Below, piece by piece: positions 34,401 to 46,034 of a stretch of DNA of 64,000 bases. The stretch lies in assembly GCF_963583255.1 (NCBI RefSeq), contig NC_084813.1, forward strand, positions 11,084,001 through 11,148,000, in the 5' to 3' direction. Each line of letters starts with the position of its first letter. Positions within the stretch are counted from its first letter, which is position 1. This stretch comes from Pyrus communis (Eukaryota; Streptophyta; Magnoliopsida; Rosales; Rosaceae). A model generated the notes under the pieces. It saw nothing but the letters and a program-made list of their open reading frames with translations, was not told where the DNA came from and ran no database searches. Position numbers and translations under genes: made by a program.

Positions 34401-34750
34401 CCAGAAGAGGTATAAGCACAAGCACACCTTAAAAGAAGAAAAGACTTACATGTCCCCTGACTCTGATGTGGTTGCCATGTTAGAAGACTTGCTCGACAAG
34501 AAAGTAATTAAGTCGCCTGAGTGCAAGCAACCAGAAGAAATGAATTGAGTGAATGATTCGAAGTACTATAAGTATCATTGCTTCGTTAGTCTTTCGGTAA
34601 GCAAGTGCTTTTTCATTAAAGAGTTATTCATGAAGCTCGCCCAGGAAGGAAAAATTGAGCTAGACTTGGAAAAAGCATCACAACAACATTGAACATAACA
34701 ACTATTATGTTTGGGTCCTTTAATCCCGTACCTTTCTATGTATCATTTGT
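31427..34750 (+). pseudogene. Tat gag, interrupted and degenerate
   Basis: The likely start is the ATG at 31427 (MASKKGQVVLAIKV). After a frameshift the frame at about 31840-32170 shows an N-terminal coiled coil (IKELLAQMNEVIAKLTKTVE) and the phrase QQLQDMIANTIRAQY. The solo LTR at 32171-33651 interrupts here. Gag resumes at 33657 with the segment ending KPYTKRIDGL and with the capsid-like block HFVETCNNARMEEDHFMKQF and FDWYTDLDHESI. Further on, 34440-34760 keeps the Tat gag C-terminal block (YKYHCFVS, KIELDLEKA). Stops occur throughout. Gag would assemble the particle. This copy cannot make it. Confidence 0.8.
32171..33651 (+). mobile_element. Athila-like solo LTR (1481 bp), shorter subfamily
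   Basis: Starts TGTTAGGAGCATATTTATGCG and ends TATACCACATGA, where the usual terminal TCA is mutated to TGA. Perfect 5-bp duplication TACTT at 32166-32170 and 33652-33656. It is inserted in the Tat gag between AQYMG and the TSR block. The U3 part (32490-32590) is dense in TTATC/TTATCC repeats. Confidence 0.92.
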
Positions 34751-35216
34751 TATGCCTCAGCCGCGTTCATCTAAGGTGTATCATCAAATGGTTTGTGCAA
34801 CATAAGGAAACACTTTGAAGGGAACATGCCACCACAACTCATTTACCGACAATAATGAAGGGTGGACATTGGTGATATAAAAGAAGGTGTGAAAACCACA
34901 ACCGTAAGCTGCTCATCTAAGGAAGGAAGAGCAAAGAGAAAGCCCTCACCACCATGCTGAGATGACCCCTCCAAAGGCAACCATGAAGGTGACAAAGTCG
35001 ACACTTGGAGAAAAGCCTAAGATTCAAAAGCCGCGAGTACTTTCCTAAATGTTTTTTCAAACATAGTTCAACCACAGTTTCTTGCTACATGATCAAATGA
35101 GAAGAGTCCTTGAATGAGAAGGATACTATTGATAAGGAAAAGAAAGATCATTTACAAGTGAAAGGAACACCTGAGTGCTTTAGCGTGGAAGAAGCATTAC
35201 AACTACCTGAAAAAAT
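34751..35216 (+). pseudogene. Tat gag-protease linker, degenerate
   Basis: Weakly coding-like sequence lies between the gag C-terminal block and the protease. No single frame stays open. The context and lysine-rich composition fit the spacer in Tat polyproteins. Confidence 0.45.
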
Positions 35217-35822
35217 ATGAAGGGCATTAATGGAGGTGTTGATGAATCCAGACAACTACAAGTCACAAACATACAAGGTTGGAGAATTGGAGCTTCGGCC
35301 TTACAAATGCGCCATGTGTTGTACCACATATGCTGCCATTAACTTCACCGATGAAGATTTACTACTGGCATCCAAACCAGACAATCGGCCATTTTTTGTC
35401 TCAAGTTATGCAAGAGAACAAAAGATTGGGCGCATACTTGTTGATGGAGGTCCAACAATAAACATCGTGCCAAATTCAGCAATGACGGAGATAGGAATTA
35501 AGATGGATGAGTTATCTTAGAGCCGCCTTCTAATCAAAGGTTTCACCCAATGCAGGCTAAGGGTAATAAGTATGATCAGGATCGAGATGGCAATTGGAGA
35601 ATTAAAGTCAAGTATGCTGTTTCACATTATTGATGCCATGAGTTCCTATAACCTGCTCTTAGGAAAGCCTTGGATTCACGAAAATGGAGTCGTACCATCA
35701 ACCCTGCATTAGTGTCTAAAGTTTTACAGAAGCGGGATAAAGACAATACAATAGGACACTAAGCCATTTAGAGAAGCAGAGTCATAATTCCCAGATGCCA
35801 AGTTTTACATAGATGAAGACAT
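35217..35822 (+). pseudogene. Tat aspartic protease
   Basis: The best open frame is 35230-35520. It contains the active-site region RILVDGGPTINIVPNSAM, where DGG replaces the D-[ST]-G triad as often seen in Tat elements. It continues after the stop at 35518 with AIGELKSSMLFHIIDA and YNLLLGKPWIHENGVVPSTLH, the conserved end of this protease domain. The last residues (DAKFYIDEDI) end at the composite Cassandra inserted at 35823. It would have cleaved the polyprotein; stops at 35518 and after 35700 disable it. Confidence 0.82.
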
Positions 35823-36347
35823 TGACACACCTCGACCGGAACGTCCACTAAGACTTTGAGTCGAGCTATGCTGGCTGATACCTGGAAGCTGACGAAGCCA
35901 TAAAGTATAATGATGTTGAAAATGTGAATAAATTTGAACCTAAAAGTGCCTAAAGACCAGAATGCGCTGTGAGCGGGAATGAACCCATTTTACACGCGAC
36001 GTCAGAACATAAGTAAAGTACATTAGTGTGGGAAAGGATCATACCCTCAGAGGTAGCCACCCGTACTGAGATTCACCAAGAGTCATCATCGATTTGAACT
36101 TTCAGTATGGGTGGCTACCTCTGAAGGTATGATCCTTACCCACACTACTGTACTTAACTTATGCTCTGACGTCGCGTGTGAAATATGTTCATTCCCGCTA
36201 ACAGCGCACTCTTGTCTTTAGGCACTTTTAGTTCAAATTTATTCACATTTTCCAGATGACTATACTTTATGGCTTCATCACCTTCCAGGTGCCGGCTAAC
36301 ACAGCTCGACTCGAAGTCCTAGTAAACATTTCGGTCGGGGTGTGTCA
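35823..36347. repeat. Large palindrome, two arms of about 248 bp
   Basis: The left arm 35823-36070 starts TGACACACCTCGACCGGAA. The right arm 36101-36347 ends TTCGGTCGGGGTGTGTCA. Internal pairs such as GGTAGCCACCC/GGGTGGCTACC and GACGTCAGAACATAAG/CTTATGCTCTGACGTC confirm the fold. The loop is about 30 bp. The arms differ at a modest number of positions. Confidence 0.93.
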
Positions 36348-36714
36348 GTTTGGTATCAGATTCAATTCCTGGCTGGAAGTGTGCCGACAAGGACGTCGGG
36401 CCCCTAAGGGGAGTGGATTGTAACATCCCACGTCGCTCGGAGGAGTGGATCATGTAAGCCTTATATGTATATACTCTCATCTATACCTAGCATGAGGCCT
36501 TTTGGAAGCTCACTATCTTCGGGTTTCGTAGGAACTCTGAAGTTAAGTGAGTTCGCATGAGAGCAATCCTAGGATGGGTGACCAACTGGGAAGTTCTCGT
36601 GTCAGTTCCCACAAACAAAACCGTGAGGGCATGGTCAGGGCCCAAAGCGGACAATATCGTGTTGTGGTGGAGTCGAGCCCAGGATGTGGTGGGGGCTTGG
36701 GTCGGGATGTGGTA
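35823..36714 (+). mobile_element. Chimeric Cassandra: palindromic left part, PBS, internal region and 3' LTR
   Basis: From left to right: a 525-bp palindrome (35823-36347), a tRNA-Met-type PBS (TTTGGTATCAG at 36349), the Cassandra internal region (GTGCCGACAAGGACGTCGGG) and a Cassandra LTR (36419-36714) with its 5S-like domain. An exact 5-bp duplication, GACAT, lies at 35818-35822 and 36715-36719. The whole unit therefore behaves as one insertion in the Tat protease-RT linker. A normal Cassandra would have a second copy of its LTR on the left. The palindrome's right end (CGGTCGGGGTGTGTCA) instead matches the end of the Tekay-like LTR at 13302-13316. Confidence 0.85.
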
Positions 36715-36719
36715 GACAT

Positions 36720-37443
36720 GGTGTTGGATGCCCTTCCCATAAAAATCTAATCAACAGGTAAAGCTGTGCCTAGGAAGGAAAAGCTACAAGCAGTGTTATC
36801 ACTAAAGAAAAGTGGCGACAAGCGTTCAAAGCACTCGATATCTGAAGAGAGCGGAGTATCCTCAAAAGGATTGAACACATTCTGGTGTCACGAAGAAAGA
36901 TGGGCAATCACCATTTGAGAAAAAGGCAAACAATAAGCATGCAAGAAAACTGGAAAAAGAAGACATAAAGTTTTTGAAGGTAGCTACAGTTGTGCCGCTA
37001 CCCAAATTGGATAATCCAAATGTTTCAAAGCCATCATCGTTGAGTTTTGTTAGACCAATGCAAAATATGACGGAGCGTGGCTTTCTTCCTACCAAGAAGA
37101 CCTAGGAAGGCTTCTTTCCCAACGCTTACAAACTTATGTCAAAGGCTAGGTATGACTTCGCCTCATCTTCAACACTCGGTAAGAAAAATCCAGGCATTAT
37201 TTGTGAAAGGAAATGTGACCTCACTGAAACCCAGAGAAAGTTGAATGAGCATAGTTATGGAGTCAACTTTACGAAGGCAGGCTTTGGTTTCATACCCATC
37301 GCACCTGTCAAGATTTCAAACAAAGGGAAAGATAAGAAGGTTAGTACTCAACACATTAGCATAGATGTAATGGAAGATGAACAAGAGTCAAAGCCTATTC
37401 CAAGAATGTCGGCGTTCAATCATTTGATCAGCTTCACGCCTTG
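36720..37443 (+). pseudogene. Tat pre-reverse-transcriptase linker
   Basis: After the Cassandra insertion, Tat coding resumes. The frame at 37136-37441 reads MSKARYDFASSSTLGKKNPG and continues with a GFGFIPIAPVKIS block, a conserved linker between protease and reverse transcriptase in Tat polyproteins. Upstream 36740-37130 is broken by stops. No enzyme activity is assigned to this linker. Confidence 0.7.
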
Positions 37444-37599
37444 AACTTTCATTTTGGATCGCATTGGAAGTCAAGTTCGAAGTTCTGCCTTCAATCGACT
37501 CAGTGTACCCATTGCATTAGGCTTTGTGTTCAACAAAATGACTGGCTGCAACTCGAGGACGGGGCCTAGAAGACTACAGATGACCTGAAAAAGATCAAC

Positions 37600-38470
37600 T
37601 TGGGCACAAATGAAGACCCAAAACCTATTTTTTTTAGTGCACTATTAAGTCCGGACGAAGTGGAGTAATATTACCAATTATTGCTAGAGTACAAAGACGT
37701 TTTCACATGGATATACAAAGACATGCCAAATCTAAATCCCGTCATTACTGTGCATCATATCTCGATTAAATCGGGGGAAAAACCAGTCAAGTAGGCTTAG
37801 AGACGTTATCGGTCAGAGTTCATTCCCCAAATCGAAGCTGAGATCGATAAATTAATCGAGACAGGTTTCATCTGGGAGGTAAAATACCCCATGTGGATCT
37901 CAAACATAGTCATCGTTATTAAAAATGGGACAAATTCGCATTTGTGAAACTTTTGTGACTTGAATGATGCCTATCAAAAAGACAATTTTCCTTTGCCAAG
38001 CATTGAAATCATGGCAGATGCAACCACGGGTCACAAAGATTTATCATTCATGGATGGTTTGTCTGGTTGTAACCAAATAAGAATGGCCCAGAAAATGAAG
38101 AGTTGACAGCTTTTTGCACTCTTAAGGGTATTTACTGCTACAAAGTGATGCCCATTGATCTCAAAAGCTTAAGCAACCTATCAAGACACCATGCATAAAA
38201 TCTTCAATGACATGCTTCATAAGAATGTCAAGTGCTACGGATACCGTTTGGTGGTTAAGACGAGAAAGAGGTCAAATCACTTGAAAAACTTACGAATGAT
38301 GCTTAACCAGTTACGAAAATACAATCTAAAGATGAACCCATTGAAGTGCGCATTTGGCCTCACACAGGGAAATTCCTTGACTTCATCATCAAGCACCGCG
38401 ACATTAAGGTGGACCAGTCAAAGATTAAGGCCATCTAAAGCATGCCTGAGCCAAGAAACTTGAAAGAGTT
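37600..38470 (+). pseudogene. Tat reverse transcriptase, catalytic motif lost
   Basis: Conserved blocks in order: YKDVFTWIYKDMPNLNP near 37690, IEAEIDKLIETGFIWEV near 37840, then FCDLNDAYQKDNFPLPSIE and LSFMDGLSGCNQIRMA near 37960-38090. The palm motif that should read YVDDLVVK reads YGYRLVVK at about 38235, so both catalytic aspartates are gone. LRKYNLKMNPLKCAFG follows. Several stops (for example two between 37790 and 37805) also break the frame. Confidence 0.87.
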
Positions 38471-38639
38471 GAAAAGCTTGCAAGAGCTAATGAAGAATGA
38501 CGTGTCATTCGTATGGGATATGGCCCGACATAATGTTTTTGAAAGCATAAGGAAGTACTTGTCCAACTCGTCTATTCTAGGGGCACCTGTGCCTGGAAGA
38601 CCACTTGTATTGTACATCCCACTCAGGAAAGTTTAGTTA

Positions 38640-39369
38640 GAGTACTTTTGGCACAAGAGAATGAATCTTAAAAGGAAAGAGCACTCTATTACCTCAGTCG
38701 GATTCCCACTGGTGTCGAACTAAACTACTCATTGATCAAGAAGATTTTCTTGCTCTTGTATTCGCCATCCAGAAACAAAGGCATTATATGCACGCATACA
38801 CTAAACACCTAATCGTACGGGCCAACCCGGTTAAGTATGTCATGTTGAAACCAGTCTTGACAGGGCGATTGGCCAAATGGGCGTTGTTTCTTAATCAGTA
38901 CGTGATCATCTATGTCCCAACAAAGGTCGTCAAAGGACAAGCTCTAGCAGATTTCTTAGCAGACCACTCGATTCCGACCGATTGGGAAATTTTAGATGAC
39001 CTGCCAAACGAAGAAGTGTTTTATACTGATCTGTTCCCTGCACAGACGATATTCTTTGACGGGTCAGCACGATCAGATAGATCAGGGGTAGGCGCGGTGT
39101 TTGTGTCACCATAGAGGCTGGTGTTACCCTACTTCTTTTGCCTAAGGAAATTATGTTCCAACAATATCGCTGAATGCCAAGCTTTGATCATCAGGTTTCG
39201 AATGACAGTTGAGATAAAGGCATTAACCAAGTATGAACTAAGAAATGATGATCTCATCCCATATTACCAGTTGGTTACACAACTGCTTCAAAGGTTCGAT
39301 GTTGTCACACTGGAGCACATTTTGAGGAAGGAAAACCAAATGGCAGATGCTCTCACCAACTTGTTGTTG
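38640..39369 (+). pseudogene. Tat RNase H and second (archaeal-type) RNase H
   Basis: The connection/RNase H part has VFAIQKQRHYMHAYTKHLIV and LTGRLAKWALFLNQYVIIY at 38745-38920. The second RNase H begins IFFDGSARSDRSGVGAVFVSP near 39050 and continues with NNIAECQALIIRF, and near the end LEHILRKENQMADALTNL. Compared with the family, about 15 residues around the usual GDSxLV catalytic block are deleted between EIKALTKYE and LRNDDLIPYY, and a stop sits at 39112. The tandem second RNase H is diagnostic of the Tat clade. The inverted-repeat element interrupts at 39370. Confidence 0.85.
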
Positions 39370-40049
39370 TGTTCCTTCCGAGTACAATATATGGTTAGTA
39401 TAATGGCACAAGTAAGGGTGTCGAACCACAGGGATTGATTAGACCTCTGTAAATTACTAGCCTTGAAAGAACCCTAACTAAACAATGAAAATAACAAATT
39501 GAATGTAGGTTTTGTGCTGTTAATGAGAACAACTAAAAATGCAAGAAAAATGTAACAATGAATGATATGTTAATTGAGAAACAATGAGGATGGGTCCAGG
39601 GATTTCGAGTTCACCATTACAAAACCAATTCCATATTTATAAAGTTAAACCATATTCAATTACCAACCTGTTTCCAAAGTTCATTTTAGATATATATGAT
39701 CAACCATATGATGAGTGGTTTTGATCAAATTCTCCTAATCTACAACCTAATTGGGATGTTCAACTTCGGTTCCAAATTAAGAGTCCTTAGCATGCAAGAC
39801 AACGTTAAAGAACCAAAGAAGATACATGGTAGGATGTTTGCATAGCATTCTCTTGATTCATTCACATTTTTACCAAGATTAAGCATGATGTTTACTATAA
39901 TCTTGACCAAATGATCTGTAAGAAATCTTAATGGTGATCAGTCATTAAAATTAACAAACAAATTTAACAAAAGATCCAGTGAATGAAGCAAGAGATAGAT
40001 TGATGAATTGAATATTTTAACATAAAAACATGGGTCAATTATGCAAGGT
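39370..40049. repeat. Left arm of long inverted repeat
   Basis: Starts TGTTCCTTCCGAGTACAAT and contains GTATAATGGCACAAGTAAGG and GTCGAACCACAGGGATTGAT. Its reverse complement recurs at 57922-58493 with scattered substitutions and indels; the left arm is about 110 bp longer. It begins exactly where the Tat RNase H frame breaks. The next element (LTR at 40050) is inserted at its inner end. Confidence 0.85.
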
Positions 40050-41728
40050 TGATAGGAGCATATTTATGCGACTTTGTTAGCTTGTTTCTTTGCATTTAGT
40101 AAGTTAGTTTCTATTTATTATAGTGTTTTAAGCTATTTTCGTTTGTTTGTAGGTTTAAATGACAAAGTTGGCAAGAAAGTGCAATTTGGAGCATGTTAGA
40201 GCAGTTTTGGGCTTGGAATGGATTGCACATGCATGGAGCAAGGTGGATGGACGAATTTGAAGATCAAGAGAGGCTAGGAATGTGATTAACATATGGAAGA
40301 ATTAAATTGAAGACTTGGAAGATAAGGAATCGGCTACAAAGAAGGAATATTATCCAAATTTTCTTATCTTATCCAAACCTTATCCAACCTTATCTTATCT
40401 TATCCTATCCTATCCTAATCTTTTCCTACCATAATTCCAACTTCAAAGAGGACTCCTTTTCACATTAAATCACCTAAATATCAAGTTCTAGAAGCCCTAT
40501 TTTCGTGCATTAAGTTTATGCCACATGTAACCCTTCTAGAAGTTCTAGAATCTGCCACAAGGACCATTCCTTGTCCTCTTTGGAATCTGATTCAAGGTGT
40601 CCTTGTTCTTTGGTGATTTGGAGTCCTAATTCCTCTCATTTTCAACCCAAATTCATGCCTTACCTTCACCCTATAAATACATGATGCCACAACACTCATA
40701 AACCACCACCCTCTACCCCAAATTCACACCACACCATCCACCACAACTCAAGAGCCTAAATTCACACAAATCCCCATTGTTGGCAGCAAGGAAGGAAGGA
40801 GGAGCCACCTGGAGTGTTTCTAGGTGTATTCTATCTTTGTTTTTAATGTTTAATTTTAATTATCTTTGTTTTGCGAACATGTGGAACTAATTTCTTGTTA
40901 GTTAAAGGTGAATTCAAAGCCATGATTATATGTTTTATATGAATTGATTATATCCAGTTATTGTTTCTTGAGTCTTGAATGTGATTTGATTATCTAAGTT
41001 ATTATAAAACTTGTTTATGTATGTGGGTTGGGGGTCGACACTTAATTTGCATGCATGAATTTGATGTTAGAGTATAAGGGGGTCTCATGTAATAGTTATT
41101 CACTTATATTCACAAGTAGTGGAGCTTGCTAGTCACAATCGCGTTAAGTAAATCCTTGGTATAAGTCTCATGCGTTTCATAGTGATGAATGCCTTGTCAA
41201 TGCTTATGATTTTCATAGAACTTAAAGACTTTTGACATGTATCTCTATCATGCGTTTCATATAGGGAACTTGAGAAAGATAATTTGGTTTAGATGCGTAT
41301 TCCATCTAATTCAATGAAATAAGGAAAATCTGATGGTTAGTTGTGCGATGCAACTAACTTGGGGTGTTGTTATTCATAGTCTAAAGGAAAAATAACTGGA
41401 AATTGGTTTATATGCATATATCATGTGTGGAGAAGGACCCTCTAAATAGCCTTTCACCCATTTAATTCACCTAATTTCGTTTTTACAAAGTGTTTTCTAC
41501 AAAGTTTTTGTTTTAAGTTTTAAATTCGTCAAAAACAATCCCCCTTTCATTTAGTCTTGTTATTTGAGTCAAAATCTGTTTTCTTTGAGTCTTTTGAGTC
41601 AAATTAAGGTTTATTTTCGTCCAAAACACTTGTTAGGTCTAAAATTGAGTCTTTTTGAGTGTTTGTTGCTGTTTTGCGTGTTTTAAGTTAGTTTAGAGTC
41701 TATAGAGTCTAGTTTAGTGTTTTGAGTC

Positions 41729-43627
41729 TGAAAGGAAAATATGAGATTTATGTAGGATTTCTATTGACTAGCATGCATATACAATTCAAAATTTATATAC
41801 GAAAACAACGGAAGCATGTCATCAATTAATATCAAAGCTCTAGTCATAAAAATCCCCTTCAAGATTCATAGGTTTATTTATGATGCATCAAAAACAATTT
41901 ATTGAAGAACAAAGTTTAGGAGTAGTTTTATACCTCTTGATCTAGATCTTAGACCAAGGATGGACCACCTCCAAGCTCTTTGCTCCTTGAACTCCTTGAG
42001 CCTAGCCTCCTTCCTTGCCTCCTCCACTTTGTTGAGAATGAGTGCTCCTAGGTCCTCTTCAAGTTTCCAAAATTGAAAACCTCTAAAGATCCTCACCCAC
42101 TAGTGTATTGAGAAGGATGAAGGAATAACCAAAGGGGTGAAAAAATGATTAGCTAAAATCCCCCTATGGTGGCCGGCCCTTTGAGTGTTAGAGAGAGTTA
42201 TTTTCTTTTCTCTTTTTTTTTTGTTTTGAACACACAAAAACCCCTTATAAAACTTTCATTATAAAGTTCCTTTTATAACATAAAGAAACAAGTCAACAAT
42301 TGACCTTCTTTCTCCCTCTCTTTGGCCGGCCTTCTTAGTGTTGTTTGGGCCTTGGGCTTTTATTATTTCAAGTCATCCAATGCTTGAATAAAAGCCCAAT
42401 GGGTTTTAGGCCCAATGGGCCCAATTAAACCCGAACATTTCTTTAAGCCCAAAACGATCTTTTATCGCTTTTATGATTTCTTTAGACTTTCTAAATTAAT
42501 CACAACATTAATTAATCCAATTAATTATTTCCATCATCCATTAGTTACTCACTACAAGAGTATATTGGTGAACAATCTTTTAGGTTCTAATTAGCAAGGC
42601 AGTGAGGTGATTGGCACCAATCCAATTGATTATATTTAATCCATCCACTTAGTGAATTAAAACTTACTTTTAATTCACCTTCTTCTTTGATGACTACATT
42701 TAATCATCTAGAAGAACTCACAAGCCATGAGTGACATCTAAACATATATCATGGCTACCCAAGCTAATGTAGAAGTTCATTCGGAGAACCTATTCAGTTG
42801 GAATTACAATGTAATTTGATCCTTCTCTAAAACAACACTCTCAATCACATCACTAGGGTATGGATATACTATGTCAAACCCCTAATGTGATTATGCTTTC
42901 TTATATGATTCAATTGAGTCGCATAGGAACGTTTTCCTTTATTACGCTCGAGACTTCGACCGAAGATTCCCGAATCATATCTCAGAGTATTCTTCCTCTC
43001 ATAACGAGGATCAGAGATTCCTTGTTGATCATTCACATGCCTACATGTTTAGATACCTTAACCTCAACAATGCCGTGGACACTCCAATGGAATGTCGTTT
43101 GACATGATCAAAGATCAAGGACCTAACCATTAGACATCTATGATGTCTCAGGTCAAAGGATTACTTACATTATTCCAACCTTCAGAGTTACTTGCTTGAC
43201 ATGTGAGTAGACCTCCATGCAAGTACTCTCGTTCGATTGTGTTCAGTGAACTTATTCCCTTAATGAGCACCTACATACTTGTCTTAGTGTCACTACACGA
43301 ATGGGATGAGACTTTCCATCCTTCCATTTGAAGCAGATATAGTATGTACCGGTCTATGCATTGTCAGTATCCCTCCGACAATCCTGTGACCAGGAACCTT
43401 TTTGGACATAATGGTTATGAGAAGAAGGTCTCTGTAGTATAATCATCATTAGATTACTTCTTCCATCAATCCATTATCCATGGATTCATTATTTAGGACA
43501 TATTTCGTTCATTGAGATAGTCCTAATTAGTATCTTTGCCTTCCGATGTATAAGAGTCATATATACATCATTACATTGTCCTGAAAGGTTTCTTCCAAAG
43601 ATTGACTTTCAGGGCATATTTCCAACA
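41729..43627 (-). repeat. Young Copia 3' LTR (1899 bp)
   Basis: The left copy on the plus strand, the 3' LTR in element orientation. The plus-strand sequence just right of it (AATCTCCCACTTGCAC, 43628 onward) is the complement of the polypurine tract GTGCAAGTGGGAGATT. It differs from the right copy by scattered single substitutions and by the length of a T run near 42210. Confidence 0.95.
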
Positions 43628-46034
43628 ATCTCCCACTTGCACTAAAATCAATCACTAGTGTAACTTATACATGCTAGTTGAGTGAGCATATGCTCGTAGG
43701 TTAACTTGGTTATGTATTTAATCACCTTTTAATTTAAAAGGGATTTACTTATCAAATGTTTCTAAAACATTTTGATGATGTCTCTTTCTTGTGTTCGAAT
43801 ACTTTGATGAGACCTTGATTCCATGGCTTGAGCTATCGCCCCATTACGTCGTAGTATCCTACTAACGACCTTATGGTTTGGATTCAATCATTGGTTCTAA
43901 AAGAACCCCTTCCATTCAAAACACCTTTTCAAGCAGTTTCTAAAACAATATATCGACATATATTTCGTTTGTATACTTTATACAAACTTTGCTCCAATCC
44001 TTGAGACCATTGTAGTACAATACTATCAATATATTCATACGATTAGTACTTCATTCATTATGAAGTTCCATTTGTTTAAAATGGATTATTTTCACTTTGG
44101 TTCATAACCTAAGTGAATGCACGCTTCTAGAGTCCCACTCTGATGTTCCTTTCTTAAAGGCAATAATACTCTTTCAGTTGCTATGGTTCTGATCCTGGGA
44201 TATAGTAATATCTTAAAGTGACAACCCATGTGGTTTTTCACCTTTTGATATTTACTCACAAGTCCATACATGTGTCCCTTTTGTGATTTTATGACACATT
44301 TATTATAAGGGTTATGAAAGTGATTTTCTATCATATAGTAAAATGCTTTCTTAAATCTTCAACATTTGAGATTTAATTTCCCCATATAACTTCCTTGAGA
44401 TAGCCTTTGTTATATCAATAAGTCCAATTTCAAGTCTATACTTAAAATTAACCGTGTCATGTCTTGTCATTTTTCGAGTAACATCTAGGTTTGATCAAGT
44501 CTATCAAGTAGACTTTATTCATATCTTGTTGCTCAAATTATGACATCACTCCCATTGGGCTTGTTGTAACTTAGCATTCATTCAAAAACTTAACACTTAA
44601 ATTTTCTTGATTTGAATGCATATTGCTCCCACTAACTTGTTTTGGATCTATTGACAATCATTGAGATCCATTAGCTTATTAATGATGTCTCAACAATTTT
44701 GAGACTATCAACAACGCTAGCTAACACAAGTTATTTAAATGAATCATTTAAATGGTGTCATACACCATACTTCAAGTTTTAGTCATACTAAGACTTTAAT
44801 GTAGTCATATAAGAATTATCCAAGTCTTTAGTGAAAGCATGGCTTCTACTAAGGATATAGAAACTCAACCATTCCTTCTAGGTGGTTGATATAATTCTTT
44901 ATCAAAACTACATAGAGCGTTATAGTTACATAAGGTGACGAATTTGGATTGTCTTGTTGTTAAACTATATGTTGTGACTCATTTTGAAACTATTCCCTTT
45001 TGTTTCATCAACTTGTCCATATGCTTTGTTATTTAGCTTGTTCTCATAAAAGAGAATGATGGACAACTCCCAACATATAACCATTTTATGCTAGGTTGAC
45101 GAAACCTACATTCAAAGACTATTCTTTAGAATGTTACACAACATAGAATATTAACGTTTTGTAGAGCTTGAGTCTTTTAACAATTAAAATTATAAACTCT
45201 CAATAATAGTCAAGTACTATTATTATTTAGACAACTATAAACCAATCATATTCAAGTTTATATCCAATTTCTCACCTCCCACTATTTCTCATGACTTTAA
45301 TGAGAAATCATTTCATACATTCAAAAAAATGTATAAACGTGGAGTATACGGGTTGAAGACATTGTGTAGTAGCTTTAAAACCTTTCAAGCTCATTTGTTT
45401 CACTCTTCACTAAGTTGATGTCTTGTTATTAAGTGACTAAAATCTTTAAACATTTTATTGATTTAGACACTTCATTTTTGGTTTAATCACTAACACACTT
45501 GACATTTTAAAACAATTTTAAGAATGTCCAATTAATTGTTCAAAACTACTAATTGAATCAAGAGTGATCTTGATTATTGTGGTTTAAGTGATAACCATAT
45601 AAGAAACGTTTTTCTTATTTCTAATATCATTATAATCATGTATCTAATCTAGGATACAACAAGACAATATTCAATTCATAACATTAGTTTAAGGAAATAT
45701 TTTATTTATTAGAAGGCATGCATCACATTACATTAATATGATAACACAAACATTCACAATGTTTAACTTAAAAGGAATTAACTCTAAACATTTAGAGACT
45801 TATTTAAGTACCTTCAAACATTTAGGCATTAATAGTGGTCTTCCATCATATGAAGCCACATAATAAGTTCTTAACACAATAAGAAAGTTTAAAGACAATC
45901 TTTAAATGCCTAAACAAACTTCCCAAGTAGTAAGCAAAAACATGGTGACCGAACCCTTCTCCACTCTTTTCTTTGCTTGTTCCTCTTCTACTTAGCTCCT
46001 CCACCTATATACAATTATACAAGTGATTAGCACT
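43628..46034 (-). pseudogene. Pol-derived region, almost completely decayed
   Basis: The only recognisable coding trace is at about 43800-43870. One minus-strand frame there reads GAIAQAMESRSHQ, matching the RNase H segment GAIAQAK..RAHQ of the other Copia near 16560. The rest is AT-rich and has no open frame above about 80 codons. No reverse transcriptase, integrase or protease motif is visible. The element therefore cannot mobilise itself. Confidence 0.6.

Noticed and set aside
36332..36360. Reading the PBS at 36349 as belonging to a complete Tekay element
   Set aside because: The sequence after the PBS is the Cassandra internal region (GTGCCGACAAGGACGTCGGG) and then a Cassandra LTR. No Tekay gag or pol follows.
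42860..43102. 80-codon frame repeated at 50355-50597
   Set aside because: It is duplicated only because it lies in the two LTRs of the young Copia. No motif suggests a protein.
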